NCBI RefSeq assembly: GCF_002494345.1
Contig: NZ_NXNI01000001.1
Coordinates: forward strand, 2,604,001-2,668,000
Direction of reading: 5' to 3'
From: Natrinema ejinorense
GTDB taxonomy: Archaea > Halobacteriota > Halobacteria > Halobacteriales > Natrialbaceae
Length of the DNA: 64,000 nucleotides
Shown here: in pieces, positions 26,350 through 34,489 of the stretch
How the letters are laid out: each line of letters opens with the position of its first letter
Position numbering within the stretch: position 1 is the stretch's first letter
Program-made: the position numbers and the translations under genes
Notes under the pieces: model-generated
Database searches by the model: none
Told to the model about the DNA's origin: nothing
Seen by the model: the letters and a program-made list of their open reading frames with translations, nothing else

Positions 26350-26748
26350 TCAGTCACCGGCGATTGGGGCGGTCGACGCCGATTCGGTGTCGGGCTCCGG
26401 GCTCGTCATCTCGATCTCGATCCCGCCCCCATCGGCGATGGAGACGAGCACGTCGTCGAAGTTCTTGCGGTACTCGGTCGCGTGCTTGCCGGAGGTGTTG
26501 ATCCGAACCTTCTCTTCGACCAGGTCGGCCTCCGTCAGCTTCTCGACTTTCCGGTATGCCGTCGACATCGGGATCTCACACTGCTCGGAGAGTTCCGTCG
26601 CGGTCAGCGACTCTCCGGACGTCGCCTCGAGGATGGCGCGACAGGCGTCGTCGTCCAGCGCGGCGAGAACGGCCTGCGGGTCGATGGGGTCGTCGGTCTG
26701 CCAGCCTCGCGTCCGACCGTCGCTCACGTCAGGGTTCGTCGTGGGCAT
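26350..26748 (-). CDS. winged-helix transcriptional regulator
   Basis: 132 residues. One wHTH domain: AALDDDACRAILEATSGESLTATELSEQ, IPMSTAYRKVEKLTEADLVEEK, then a wing and a beta strand (INTSGKHATEYRKNFDDVLV), ending in an acidic tail. It resembles the ArsR-like regulators widespread in haloarchaea. The region upstream has AT-rich promoter-like sequence. Targets unknown. Confidence 0.88.
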   Translation of the reverse strand: MPTTNPDVSDGRTRGWQTDDPIDPQAVLAALDDDACRAILEATSGESLTATELSEQCEIPMSTAYRKVEKLTEADLVEEKVRINTSGKHATEYRKNFDDVLVSIADGGGIEIEMTSPEPDTESASTAPIAGD

Positions 26749-26996
26749 CTTGTATTCCCTACTACCGACCCTGCCCCCTCCAAATAACGCCCAATAAATA
26801 CAGGGTCCATTATATGGGGGTGCGTATACCGGCCCGGTACCGTCCAGCGGGGAATCGACCCGGGCAGACGGGAGGCGACGCTTCCGTTGCAGGGGCGGAT
26901 CGATCCCCTGATGCGATTCGAGGCCACAGTCAGCATGTGAGGGGGTGGCTCCCCGTAGACACAGGGTTTAGGGTCCGGCCCTCACAACGGTAGCGT

Positions 26997-27656
26997 ATGG
27001 TTTCGGGGATTCGTGCGGAGGTGAAAATCGACGACCCGCCCGACTGCGTCGTCGGACAGGCCTCCGCCGAGACGAACGGACGGGTCCACTCGGTTTCGAG
27101 GAGTACCAGTCCATCCACGCCCGAGCGCGTTACCGAGGAGTTCCTGCTCGAGGCCGAGACCTATCCCGACGAGTTCGACGTCGATGTGGAGCTCTCGGCG
27201 ATCTTTTCCTACGGCTCGAGCACGGTCTACCGGTTCGAGCGCGAACTCGGCCGCGGTTGTCCCTGCGAGTGTATCGAGGAACACGATTGTCCGGTCGTCG
27301 ACGTCCGCACGCAGGGGGCGGCGCTCTACCTGACCTTCCACGCGCCGGATATGCACGGCCTCCAGGCGATCATCGGCGAGTTGCGGGATCGCTACGCGAA
27401 CCTCGACGTCCAGCGGCTGCTCCAGTCCCAACAGGACCACGACGAACGAAACCTCGTCTTCGTCGACCGAAGCATGCTGACGGACCGCCAGACCGAAGTC
27501 CTGGAGACGGCCCACCGGATGGGCTACTTCGAGCACCCCAAGCGCGCCAACGCCGGCGAGGTCGCCGACGAACTCGATATTACCGGCACGACGTTCACCG
27601 AGCACCTCGCTGCGGCCCAGACGAAGCTTCTCGACGCCATCCTCGATCACGAATAG
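26997..27656 (+). CDS. HTH-10 (Bat-type) transcriptional regulator
   Basis: 219 residues. The C-terminal ~55 residues are an HTH-10 domain (LTDRQTEVLETAHRMGYFEHPKRANAGEVAD and ITGTTFTEHLAAAQTKLL) as in bacterio-opsin activator relatives. The N-terminal domain has a Cys cluster, CPCECIEEHDC, that may bind metal or sense redox, and lacks the PAS and GAF domains of true Bat. This class includes DmsR-type regulators. It is ~25 kb from the bop gene, so a link to it is speculative. Confidence 0.9.
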   Translation: MVSGIRAEVKIDDPPDCVVGQASAETNGRVHSVSRSTSPSTPERVTEEFLLEAETYPDEFDVDVELSAIFSYGSSTVYRFERELGRGCPCECIEEHDCPVVDVRTQGAALYLTFHAPDMHGLQAIIGELRDRYANLDVQRLLQSQQDHDERNLVFVDRSMLTDRQTEVLETAHRMGYFEHPKRANAGEVADELDITGTTFTEHLAAAQTKLLDAILDHE

Positions 27657-27770
27657 TCGAGCCGACCTGCGGGCTCGAGGACAGGGGGTGACCGGGCTGT
27701 GGAAGGAGCGCTGACTCGAGCCGTATGAACGTATCGGAACCTACAGGACGGCGGTACTGAACCGCAACCC

Positions 27771-27778
27771 TATATATA
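27771..27778 (+). promoter_or_regulatory. TATA box of the zinc-ribbon gene
   Basis: TATATATA 57-64 nt before the ATG at 27835; predicted start near 27802 gives a leader of ~33 nt. Confidence 0.55.
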
Positions 27779-27834
27779 CTGGACGTGCAGCTATACGGTA
27801 GACAACCGACGGTTGACACGGCTCATCCCCTGAC

Positions 27835-27984
27835 ATGAGTAGATACGAGTTTACGTGCCCGGAATGCGGGCAGGAGATCGAAGTCAACGAATCGATGCGC
27901 GAGGCCACGCTGGCGCATGGCTGTCCGGTCTGTGGCTCGTCGGTTACGTCCTCGGCGTTCGCCACCGAACAACAAACGAAGTGA
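27835..27984 (+). CDS. 49-residue zinc-ribbon microprotein
   Basis: Reads MSRYEFTCPECGQEIEVNES... and ends with TEQQTK. Two CxxC knuckles (CPEC near residue 8 and CPVC near residue 34) separated by ~24 residues form a rubredoxin-like zinc ribbon. Small haloarchaeal zinc-ribbon proteins of this kind are numerous and some affect motility or stress responses; this one has no assigned role. Strong TATA box upstream. Convergent with the PNPOx-like gene. Confidence 0.85.
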   Translation: MSRYEFTCPECGQEIEVNESMREATLAHGCPVCGSSVTSSAFATEQQTK

Positions 27985-28023
27985 CTCCCTCGCCATCGAG
28001 TCTCCGCGTCCGACCGTCCCGTC

Positions 28024-28476
28024 TCACTCCTCGCGATCGATTTCGGTTCGCCGCCCGTTGAGTGATGCCGGTGTGAGTCGGTACAGTTCGATGTTCAGTG
28101 CCTCTTTTCCCTCGGCCCAGATCTCGAACAGCGGCCGTTTCGTATCCCCATACTGGGCGATCTGGCCCGCCGTCAGCTCCGACGGCTCGATGCTCTCGAG
28201 TGAGCCCGTGGCGATGACGCTCCGGTACGTCGAGCCGGCATCGTCGTAAACGACGAGCCGCGCCTGTGGCGTGGACTCGAGGAACTGGCGCTTCTCGCTG
28301 TCGGGCGTCGACACCATCCGCATGTAAAACACTCGGTCGTCGTCGTCGTAGCCGTACGAGATCGGAATCGCATAGGGGTCGTCCGTCCGCGCGAGCGACA
28401 ACACCCCAGTCTCGTGACGACTGAGGAAGTCGTCGATCTCCGCATCCGTCATCTCGGTTTCCTGGTCGATAGCCAT
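28024..28476 (-). CDS. pyridoxamine 5'-phosphate oxidase-like FMN-binding split-barrel protein
   Basis: 150 residues from ATG 28476. Six-stranded split barrel features: ETGVLSLARTDDPYAIPISYGY, RVFYMRMVSTPDSEKRQFLES and ARLVVYDDAGSTYRSVIATG. Members bind FMN, F420 or haem and reduce small molecules; the substrate is unknown. An in-frame extension to 28524 is rejected because a minus-strand TATA-like box (28511-28518) lies within it and points to 28476. Confidence 0.88.
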   Translation of the reverse strand: MAIDQETEMTDAEIDDFLSRHETGVLSLARTDDPYAIPISYGYDDDDRVFYMRMVSTPDSEKRQFLESTPQARLVVYDDAGSTYRSVIATGSLESIEPSELTAGQIAQYGDTKRPLFEIWAEGKEALNIELYRLTPASLNGRRTEIDREE

Positions 28477-28577
28477 CGTCTGGGTGGTTTGCCAAAGGAG
28501 AATCATGATCTTTATAGTTGCCATCGACCGCGAGAAGCGCGGGACGGTGAGTTGGACGCTCCGGCCCGCCCGTCGAG

Positions 28578-28979
28578 TTACTCGAGTCCGCTCTCCGTAC
28601 CGCCACCGGCGGGGTCGTCGCCGTTCGTCCCGATTATTACGGGCTCTCGGATCTCGAGTGCGCTTTCGAACTCGGCTTCGCGGTCCGTTCGCCGACCGAT
28701 CCGTTTCAGCTGCTCCTCGTGTGCGCGCCGGATGGCCGACAGTTCCCGGTCAGTGACGTCGATCCCGTCGCCGATCTCGTCCCAGTGGCCCCAGTCGACG
28801 AGGAAGACCTCGACCTCGTCGTCCGCGTAGAGCCGCTCGTACTCCCGGCGATACCGCTCTATCGCCGACTCCAACGCGACCTGTGCGCGCTCGATCAGGT
28901 CGGGCAGCTTGGTCGGTGCCACGCTCGCCTTGGCGGCGGTAAGCACGAGCACTTGCCCCTCGATCGGCTCGCCCGCCAT
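28578..28979 (-). CDS. conserved haloarchaeal protein, function unknown
   Basis: 133 residues, soluble, helical and acidic. VEVFLVDWGHWDEIGDGIDVTDRELSAIRRAHEEQL is the most distinctive part, split here by a helix break. No recognised domain. Its ATG directly follows the stop codon of the gene at 28980-29240, so the two are translationally coupled and probably form a complex or act in one process. Confidence 0.7.
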   Translation of the reverse strand: MAGEPIEGQVLVLTAAKASVAPTKLPDLIERAQVALESAIERYRREYERLYADDEVEVFLVDWGHWDEIGDGIDVTDRELSAIRRAHEEQLKRIGRRTDREAEFESALEIREPVIIGTNGDDPAGGGTESGLE

Positions 28980-29240
28980 CTACCCACCTGCACGCATCGC
29001 CTTCTGTGCGAACCGCTCGACGAGCGGGTCGAGCGTCTCCTCTTCCCCCTCGAAGACGATCGTCACCTCGGTCAGTTGCAACGACGGACCGATATCGACT
29101 GTCGCCGAGGAGAACGTCGCCGTCCAGTCGTCGCCTTCGACGGTGTCCTCGGCGACCTGTTCCCCGCCCAGATTCGTCAAATAACGGATCACGAGCCGTT
29201 CGGAGATGCCCCGAAAAGACCGACTGATACGGGTTGCCAT
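28980..29240 (-). CDS. small haloarchaeal protein, function unknown
   Basis: 86 residues from ATG 29240. Contains RYLTNLGGEQVAEDTVEGDDW and a beta-rich acidic end; no membrane helix. A longer frame to 29405 is rejected because those codons overlap the AzlD gene. Its stop is immediately followed by the ATG of the downstream gene. Lies downstream of AzlD, so may belong to the azlCD transcript. Confidence 0.7.
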   Translation of the reverse strand: MATRISRSFRGISERLVIRYLTNLGGEQVAEDTVEGDDWTATFSSATVDIGPSLQLTEVTIVFEGEEETLDPLVERFAQKAMRAGG

Positions 29241-29296
29241 ACCGGCGATTCGATCGCCGGACGGATAAATTCGCGTTCGTCGGTAATCGGTCGGCC

Positions 29297-29617
29297 TCAT
29301 AGCAGCGTCCGAAACAGGACCACGGCCCCGACGCCGCCACACAGCGACAGCAGGATGTTCTCCGTTCGCCACATGACGAGCAAGACGACGCCGGCCCCAC
29401 CCCATTCCGCCGGGCCGCCGGCGGCCAGTTCCGGTCCGAGGATCGCGATCACGATCGCTCCCGGCAGGACCGACAGCCCCGCCTCGAGTCGCTCGCTCAC
29501 CTCGATCCGGCGGAGGAACCAGAAGCCGCCGACTTTCGTCGCTGCCGTCACGAGTGCCATCGCGAGGATCGCACCGACGATCAGAGGGTCGAGCGCGAGA
29601 GCCCCCTCACTGATCAT
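29297..29617 (-). CDS. azlD: AzlD-family branched-chain amino acid exporter subunit
   Basis: 106 residues with four hydrophobic helices and the AzlD-like segments TAATKVGGFWFLRRIEVSER and LPGAIVIAILGPEL. AzlD is the small partner of AzlC in LIV-E family export of branched-chain amino acids or their analogues. Overlaps the AzlC gene by 11 nt. Confidence 0.88.
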   Translation of the reverse strand: MISEGALALDPLIVGAILAMALVTAATKVGGFWFLRRIEVSERLEAGLSVLPGAIVIAILGPELAAGGPAEWGGAGVVLLVMWRTENILLSLCGGVGAVVLFRTLL

Positions 29618-30404
29618 AGCGGATCACCTCGACGGCGGCGGCCGCGAAGCCGCCAAGCAGGATGTACCACTGGCCCGGGACGACCGCCGCCGCGACGATG
29701 GCGGTCGCAAGCGCGACGAGCCACGGGACGAGCGTCGAACGCCCCTCCCAGAGTTCGGCCGCGAGCGCGACGAAGACCGCCGCGAGGACGAAGTCGATGC
29801 CGTATCGAGCCGGATCGCCGATCGCACCGCCGGCAGTCGCTCCGACGATCGTCGACGCGACCCAGAACACCCAGATCGCGATACCGGTCCCGAAGAGGAA
29901 CCCGCCGCGCCCGCTGCCGGACGTGAGCTCGCGCATCGTCAGCGCCCAGTTCTCGTCGGCCATCAACAGGAGGCTCCCGTAGCTCCGGAGCGAAGAGAGT
30001 TCGTCGAGCCACGGACCCAGCGCCGCACCCATCAGGGAGTACCGCAGGTTGATCGCGAGCGTCGCGAGGACGATCGTCGCGACGGGGAGCGGGTCCGCCC
30101 AGAGCTCGACGGCGACGATCTGGGCGGCACCGGCCAAAACGGTCGCGCTCATCAGCGTCGCCTCCGCAACGCTCAGCCCGGCCCTGCGAGCGAGCACCCC
30201 GAAGGCGACGCCGTACCCGCCGACGCCGAGCGCGATCGGGAGACAGGTGAGGAATCCGGCACGGATCCCGTCCCACTCGAAGGTTACCGCCTCGCGGCCG
30301 GCGGCACCCGCCGTTGCCGGACGCTCGCGAGCCTGCTCGTCCGCCGGTTTCCCGGCGCGGCCGCCGTGGCCGCGATCGCCGTCGCTGCCGTCGGTTTCCG
30401 TCAC
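29607..30404 (-). CDS. azlC: AzlC-family branched-chain amino acid exporter, large subunit
   Basis: 265 residues if started at GTG 30404. A ~45-residue polar N-terminus precedes the AzlC membrane domain: FLTCLPIALGVGGYGVAFG, TLMSATVLAGAAQIVAVELW and LRYSLMGAALGPWL, with the usual seven or so helices. GTG is preferred because a TTTAGG box (30427-30433) lies ~26 nt upstream; a longer frame to 30503 overlaps the neighbouring gene. Expected to export branched-chain amino acids; the substrate is not proven. Confidence 0.85.
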   Translation of the reverse strand: MTETDGSDGDRGHGGRAGKPADEQARERPATAGAAGREAVTFEWDGIRAGFLTCLPIALGVGGYGVAFGVLARRAGLSVAEATLMSATVLAGAAQIVAVELWADPLPVATIVLATLAINLRYSLMGAALGPWLDELSSLRSYGSLLLMADENWALTMRELTSGSGRGGFLFGTGIAIWVFWVASTIVGATAGGAIGDPARYGIDFVLAAVFVALAAELWEGRSTLVPWLVALATAIVAAAVVPGQWYILLGGFAAAAVEVIRYDQ

Positions 30405-30490
30405 GTTCGTCTCGAGTCGAACGAGGCCTAAAGCGCTCTCGAAATCGGCGCGGCTGCCACGGACGACGCGACCGCGAGCCGACGGGCAGG

Positions 30491-30700
30491 TCACGCACCG
30501 CAAACGAGCAGTGCCAGCGCGATGACCCCCGCGCCGAGACCGTACAGCGGACCGCTGACGACCGCGAGGGCGATCGCGAGCACGGCGATCACGATGCCGA
30601 GGAAGAGACAGAGCTGCTGGCCCAGCGTCCGATCGTCGTTGCGGTCGATGAGCAGATCGACCCCCACCTCGAGGACGAACTCGACGACTGTATCGAGCAT
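30491..30700 (-). CDS. small membrane protein, function unknown
   Basis: 69 residues. A short amphipathic N-terminus (MLDTVVEFVLEVGVDLLIDR) is followed by two hydrophobic helices with few loops. No family recognised. Same strand as azlC and 86 nt upstream of its chosen start. Confidence 0.6.
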   Translation of the reverse strand: MLDTVVEFVLEVGVDLLIDRNDDRTLGQQLCLFLGIVIAVLAIALAVVSGPLYGLGAGVIALALLVCGA

Positions 30701-30773
30701 AGTCGCGATTCTTTCCGGAACGTTGAAAATACTGGGGGAAGCGGGCGTTCGTCGTCGTGCTGATTCGGCCGCG

Positions 30774-31052
30774 TTATCCGCCCGCGACCGGCGGAAACAC
30801 CGACACGACGTCGCCGGCGTTCAGTCGCGTCTCGGCACCCGCCATGTGCACCACGTTTCGGCCGTTTTTCAGTACGCTCAGCTGTGGTCGGATCGTCCCG
30901 TCCGCGAGCAATCGCCCCTCGAGCCCATCGTATTCGGACTCGAGCGCAGTGAGCACGTCGCCGACGGTAGCGTCGTCGTCGACCGTTCGCGTTCGCTCTT
31001 TCTCCCCGACGGCCTCACGGAAGGTCGCGAAAAACCGGAGATCGATTTCCAT
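30774..31052 (-). CDS. samp1: ubiquitin-like small archaeal modifier SAMP1 (MoaD family)
   Basis: 92 residues with the beta-grasp fold pattern (MEIDLRFFATFREAVGEK, LNAGDVVSVFPPVAGG) and an exposed C-terminal Gly-Gly, needed for adenylation by UbaA and for isopeptide conjugation or sulphur transfer. SAMP1 in Haloferax both modifies proteins and serves as MoaD for molybdopterin. Monocistronic here, no ubaA in the window. Confidence 0.92.
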   Translation of the reverse strand: MEIDLRFFATFREAVGEKERTRTVDDDATVGDVLTALESEYDGLEGRLLADGTIRPQLSVLKNGRNVVHMAGAETRLNAGDVVSVFPPVAGG

Positions 31053-31139
31053 ACGTCACAATCGTGTCCGGACGGCATAAGTCCAAGCGATAACGGGTCG
31101 ATCCGTCCTATCAGGCGAGACCACACACTGGCACCGTAC

Positions 31140-31490
31140 TCACGCCGTCGATGCCGCCGGCGACGACGTATACGAGACCGACTCGACGCCGGCCGCGCCC
31201 AGCGCGTCGTCGATCGCCGTCGCCCCGATCTCGGTCGCCTCGTCGGCGTCGTCGGCCACGACGGTGACCGTCACGGTAAACTCGAGCGTGATCGTGTACG
31301 GGTCAAACGGCGCGGTCGGGTGTTCGTACACCTCCGCGTCCGTGATTTCCCAGTCAGTGATCGTCCCGTCGACAGCGAGTGACTCGAGGGCGTCCGCGAG
31401 CGACGTCGTCGCCTCGTCACAGGCTGTCGTGTCGGATCCACCGTGAAGCGTAACGAGTGTCGTCCCCGCACGGGAGACAGTAAACTCCAT
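31140..31490 (-). CDS. conserved haloarchaeal protein, function unknown
   Basis: 116 residues from MEFTVSRAGTTLV (ATG 31490). Acidic, alternating beta/alpha (LEFTVTVTVVADDADEATEIGATAIDDALG), suggesting a ferredoxin-like or DUF-type small-molecule-binding fold. Nothing more can be said. An upstream extension to 31538 has no coding character. Confidence 0.65.
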   Translation of the reverse strand: MEFTVSRAGTTLVTLHGGSDTTACDEATTSLADALESLAVDGTITDWEITDAEVYEHPTAPFDPYTITLEFTVTVTVVADDADEATEIGATAIDDALGAAGVESVSYTSSPAASTA

Positions 31491-31580
31491 ACACCCCGTA
31501 CTCAGCCACGGCAGTTGAACGCTTGGGAGGGCGACCACCGGCTGGTAGGATCGATCCGAGTCCGGAACGTCCCCGCTGGC

Positions 31581-32066
31581 TCACTCGATCCAGAACGAAA
31601 CCCCGCGGTCCGACAGCAGCGACCGCATCCGCTCGACGCCGCCGTGGATGTCCCATCCGTCCTGCGTATAGTGTTTGTAGGGGTGGCGGAGCCACGAGTA
31701 CTCACGGTGGGCAAACACCTCGACAGCCCCGCTGTCGGTCCGAAACAGGGTGACGTGTAGTTGCCACGTCGCCAGCGACGACTCGCGTCGAACCCAACTG
31801 CCCGCCGAGAGCCGCCCGTCGTCGTGAACTTTCAGGGCGGCGATCGGTTCCCTCTCGAACGCCATCGACTCGAGGGTCGACCTGACAGCGTCCAGCCCGC
31901 GCTTGAGGGTGCCGACGTACTCGTTTGGGTGTTGTCGACAGATCGCGTACCCGCCGAGGGGCTCCTTGATCCGGTGGAGCGCCGGCAGGACGCGACGACG
32001 CACGCGCGTCGTCAGATCGAGCGTGCTGGCCTCGGTCGTCGGAGACCCGTCGGTCGTCGTTGCCAC
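31581..32066 (-). CDS. conserved haloarchaeal protein, function unknown
   Basis: 161 residues. RRVLPALHRIKEPLGGYAICRQHPNEYVG and a Trp/Tyr-rich C-terminal end (YSWLRHPYKHYTQDGWDIH) are its most recognisable parts; no known domain. Soluble, with a Ser/Thr-rich start. It lies in a series of minus-strand small genes that are separately spaced. Confidence 0.7.
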   Translation of the reverse strand: MATTTDGSPTTEASTLDLTTRVRRRVLPALHRIKEPLGGYAICRQHPNEYVGTLKRGLDAVRSTLESMAFEREPIAALKVHDDGRLSAGSWVRRESSLATWQLHVTLFRTDSGAVEVFAHREYSWLRHPYKHYTQDGWDIHGGVERMRSLLSDRGVSFWIE

Positions 32067-32230
32067 GAACGGATCTCTCGAGTGCGACTACAAAAATGTT
32101 GTCCACCAACACATGTCGCCAGTCAATAATTCAGCTATTTATCCGAGCTGTTAACGGCTACCTGACGCTATTATGGCTATGTCGGACCGTATAGATTGCT
32201 TATGAAAACACAGCTGTCGATCGGGAGCCG

Positions 32231-32617
32231 CTACCGATCCTGCAATCGGATCCCGTCCTCGACGATTCGTGCGTTTCGCTCCCGATCGAGGTGCTCGCCG
32301 AGTTCGTCGTGTTCGTGAATCTGGGCGATCACGTCGGCGTACAGCGTTCGCCACGCGATCGCGTAGATCGGGGACTGTCCCCACGCCCGCAACTCGGGGA
32401 CGAACGCGTCGTACGTCTCGTAGCGTTCCTCGAACCGTTCGATCACCTCGAGCACCTGCCCGGCTGCCTCGCGCTCGTCGTCGGCCGCCTCGAGGAGTCG
32501 ATTGAGCTGGTCTTCCCAGCCCGCGACCGCTTTCTGCATGTCGGCGGCCGCGCTCTCGTCGTCGGCCGGTAGTCGATCGAGAATCGGTTCGGGAACGCCG
32601 AGGGAAAGTTCCTCCAT
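32231..32617 (-). CDS. conserved haloarchaeal protein, function unknown
   Basis: 128 residues from MEELSLGVPEPILDRL. Mostly helical with DQLNRLLEAADDEREAAGQVLEVIERFEERYE, implying a helical bundle; C-terminal LGEHLDRERNARIVEDG. No recognised domain. Small gap to the UPF0146 gene. Confidence 0.68.
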   Translation of the reverse strand: MEELSLGVPEPILDRLPADDESAAADMQKAVAGWEDQLNRLLEAADDEREAAGQVLEVIERFEERYETYDAFVPELRAWGQSPIYAIAWRTLYADVIAQIHEHDELGEHLDRERNARIVEDGIRLQDR

Positions 32618-32677
32618 ACGACCCGATACGAATTGGACCGGCAAGAAGATGGCCCCGATCGATCGAGATCCCGTTCG

Positions 32678-33106
32678 CTACGAGACGCGACTCGGGCCGC
32701 GGTCGTCCGAGGGCGCTCGAGCGACGTACAGCGTCCCTTCGTCGACTGTCACTCGCTCGACGGGGACTGCCGGGCTGTCGCCACCGAGCGTCGTAAACAG
32801 GAAATCGGCGTCGGCATCGCGCGCCGCCTCGAGCGCCGGTCGATGGAGTTCCGGCGGGAGATTCCGTGCGTAGACGACGTCTGCATCCGCGTAGACCGAC
32901 GGGTCGGGGTCGACGATATCGTCACGGACGAACGTCACCCCCTCCGGCACCGCTCGATCGTGAACGTCCGTCGCAGTCACCGAGACGCCCCTGGCGGCCA
33001 GCGCTCGGGCCAGTTCGGTTCGACGGCCGATCCCGATCTCGACGGCTCGCTCGTAGGCGGTGAGATGCGCAAGTATTGCATCCGGATTCCGGCGAGAGTG
33101 GGCCAT
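32678..33106 (-). CDS. UPF0146 family (Rossmann-like) protein
   Basis: 142 residues from ATG 33106. EIGIGRRTELARALAARGVSVTATDVHDR is a nucleotide-binding-like beta-alpha-beta, followed by VRDDIVDPDPSVYADADVVYARNLPPELH, the UPF0146 signature. It resembles a trimmed methyltransferase fold with unknown activity. Divergent from the archaemetzincin gene with a 39-nt gap, so their promoters overlap. Confidence 0.87.
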   Translation of the reverse strand: MAHSRRNPDAILAHLTAYERAVEIGIGRRTELARALAARGVSVTATDVHDRAVPEGVTFVRDDIVDPDPSVYADADVVYARNLPPELHRPALEAARDADADFLFTTLGGDSPAVPVERVTVDEGTLYVARAPSDDRGPSRVS

Positions 33107-33145
33107 GGCGGGACGTTTATGCCACCCGCGGCCATAGCCTTTGCC

Positions 33146-33667
33146 ATGCTCGTCGATATCGTGCCGGTCGGCAACGTGCCCGCCGAGGTCAAGCGAGCGG
33201 CCTCCGCTGCGTTGCGATCGGTCTACGACTGCGACGTGTCGGTCAATGACTCGCAGTCGGTCCCTAACGGAGCCTACGACTCCGACCGGAACCAGTACTC
33301 CGCCGAAACGTTCATTCAACTGGCCGAACGGGTCGGCCGTGGCGAAAAAAACATCGCGATCACACCACAGGACCTCTTCTATCGCCGACGCAACTACGTC
33401 TTCGGGCTCGCTTACCTCGACGGCAGCGGCAGCGTCGTCTCCACCTACCGGCTCCAGACCTCCAGCGACGGCGGCTTCTCGAATCAAAGCGCCGCCGACA
33501 TCTTTCAGGATCGCGTCCGCAAGGAGATCGTCCACGAGATCGGCCACACCTACGGCCTCGAGCACTGCGACAACAACCGCTGTGTGATGAACTTCTCGCC
33601 GACGGTCCGCGAGGTCGACATCAAAGAGGAGAACCTCTGTGGAAGCTGTCAGCGGCTGATTAGCTGA
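33146..33667 (+). CDS. amzA: archaemetzincin family zinc metalloprotease
   Basis: 173 residues from MLVDIVPVG. The active site HEIGHTYGLEHC (His130, Glu131, His134, His140, with Cys141) is the archaemetzincin motif HExxHxxGxxHC; Cys146 and CGSC (165-168) complete the second zinc site. Length is standard. Cytoplasmic, no signal peptide. Substrate unknown. Divergent from UPF0146. Confidence 0.93.
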   Translation: MLVDIVPVGNVPAEVKRAASAALRSVYDCDVSVNDSQSVPNGAYDSDRNQYSAETFIQLAERVGRGEKNIAITPQDLFYRRRNYVFGLAYLDGSGSVVSTYRLQTSSDGGFSNQSAADIFQDRVRKEIVHEIGHTYGLEHCDNNRCVMNFSPTVREVDIKEENLCGSCQRLIS

Positions 33668-33718
33668 CTGTCGGTATTCGTTCGCGCATCGCCACCCCGG
33701 CGACGTCTGCGAGTCCAC

Positions 33719-34237
33719 TCATTCTTCGTCCAACGAGACGATTCCGAGCAGTCCACCGACGCCACCTCCACCGGCAAAGAGACCGAACAGCGCCAGCATT
33801 CCCGCGGCACCCAGCAGGCTACGTGACGGATCCTCCAGATAGGAGACGGCCGGATCGTCGGGGTCGTAGTAGACGGTCGCGGTCGTCTCGGGCTGATACC
33901 TGTAGACGACTTCCTCTGCATCTTTCATATCGTCGAACTCCTTCCCGCGAAGTTCACCCTCCTCGTTCTCTACCTGCGTCGGATGAAAGACGCGATTGTC
34001 GGTGTAACTCGTTCCATCAACGGCGTACTCGTACTCGATACGTGGGTAGTATTCGACCTCGGTTTCCCCCTCCTCCTCCTCGGTGGCCGACTCCATCTGC
34101 GACTGCACGATCTCCGCTTGCGTCGTTTCGTGACTCTGGACCTCTTGATACGTCGAGATCGGGCCCACCACTGCGCCACCGATGAGGCCGACCGCGACCA
34201 GGATCAGTGCGACACCAAGTACCTGTTGTTTAGCCAT
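33719..34237 (-). CDS. DUF3592-like membrane protein
   Basis: 172 residues from MAKQQVLG. Two hydrophobic helices (residues ~5-28 and ~148-168) flank a hydrophilic domain with YAVDGTSYTDNRV, YYDPDDPAVSYLE and RYQPETTATVYYDP, the DUF3592 pattern seen in bacteria and haloarchaea. An acidic stretch (about residues 50-64) is present. Function unknown. An upstream extension to 34360 is non-coding in character. Confidence 0.82.
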   Translation of the reverse strand: MAKQQVLGVALILVAVGLIGGAVVGPISTYQEVQSHETTQAEIVQSQMESATEEEEGETEVEYYPRIEYEYAVDGTSYTDNRVFHPTQVENEEGELRGKEFDDMKDAEEVVYRYQPETTATVYYDPDDPAVSYLEDPSRSLLGAAGMLALFGLFAGGGGVGGLLGIVSLDEE

Positions 34238-34489
34238 ACGTTCCTCGAAAGAGGTTTGCCTATTGAACGATTCGATTGACGCGCAAATTCGAATCCATGT
34301 AGTCCCGGGTCCCACTCTATCGGCAATCAAGCCCGGTCGGCGGATCGCACGGGCTCCCACTACCGGTAGCTGGTCCCCTCCAGAATCGATGGCTCCGCGC
34401 GACGGTCCGACGAGTGACCGCGAGACGTGGTGGGTGCGAAAACGAGACCTGCCCGACGACGCTAGCCGCTATCGACCGCTGTCACCGTT

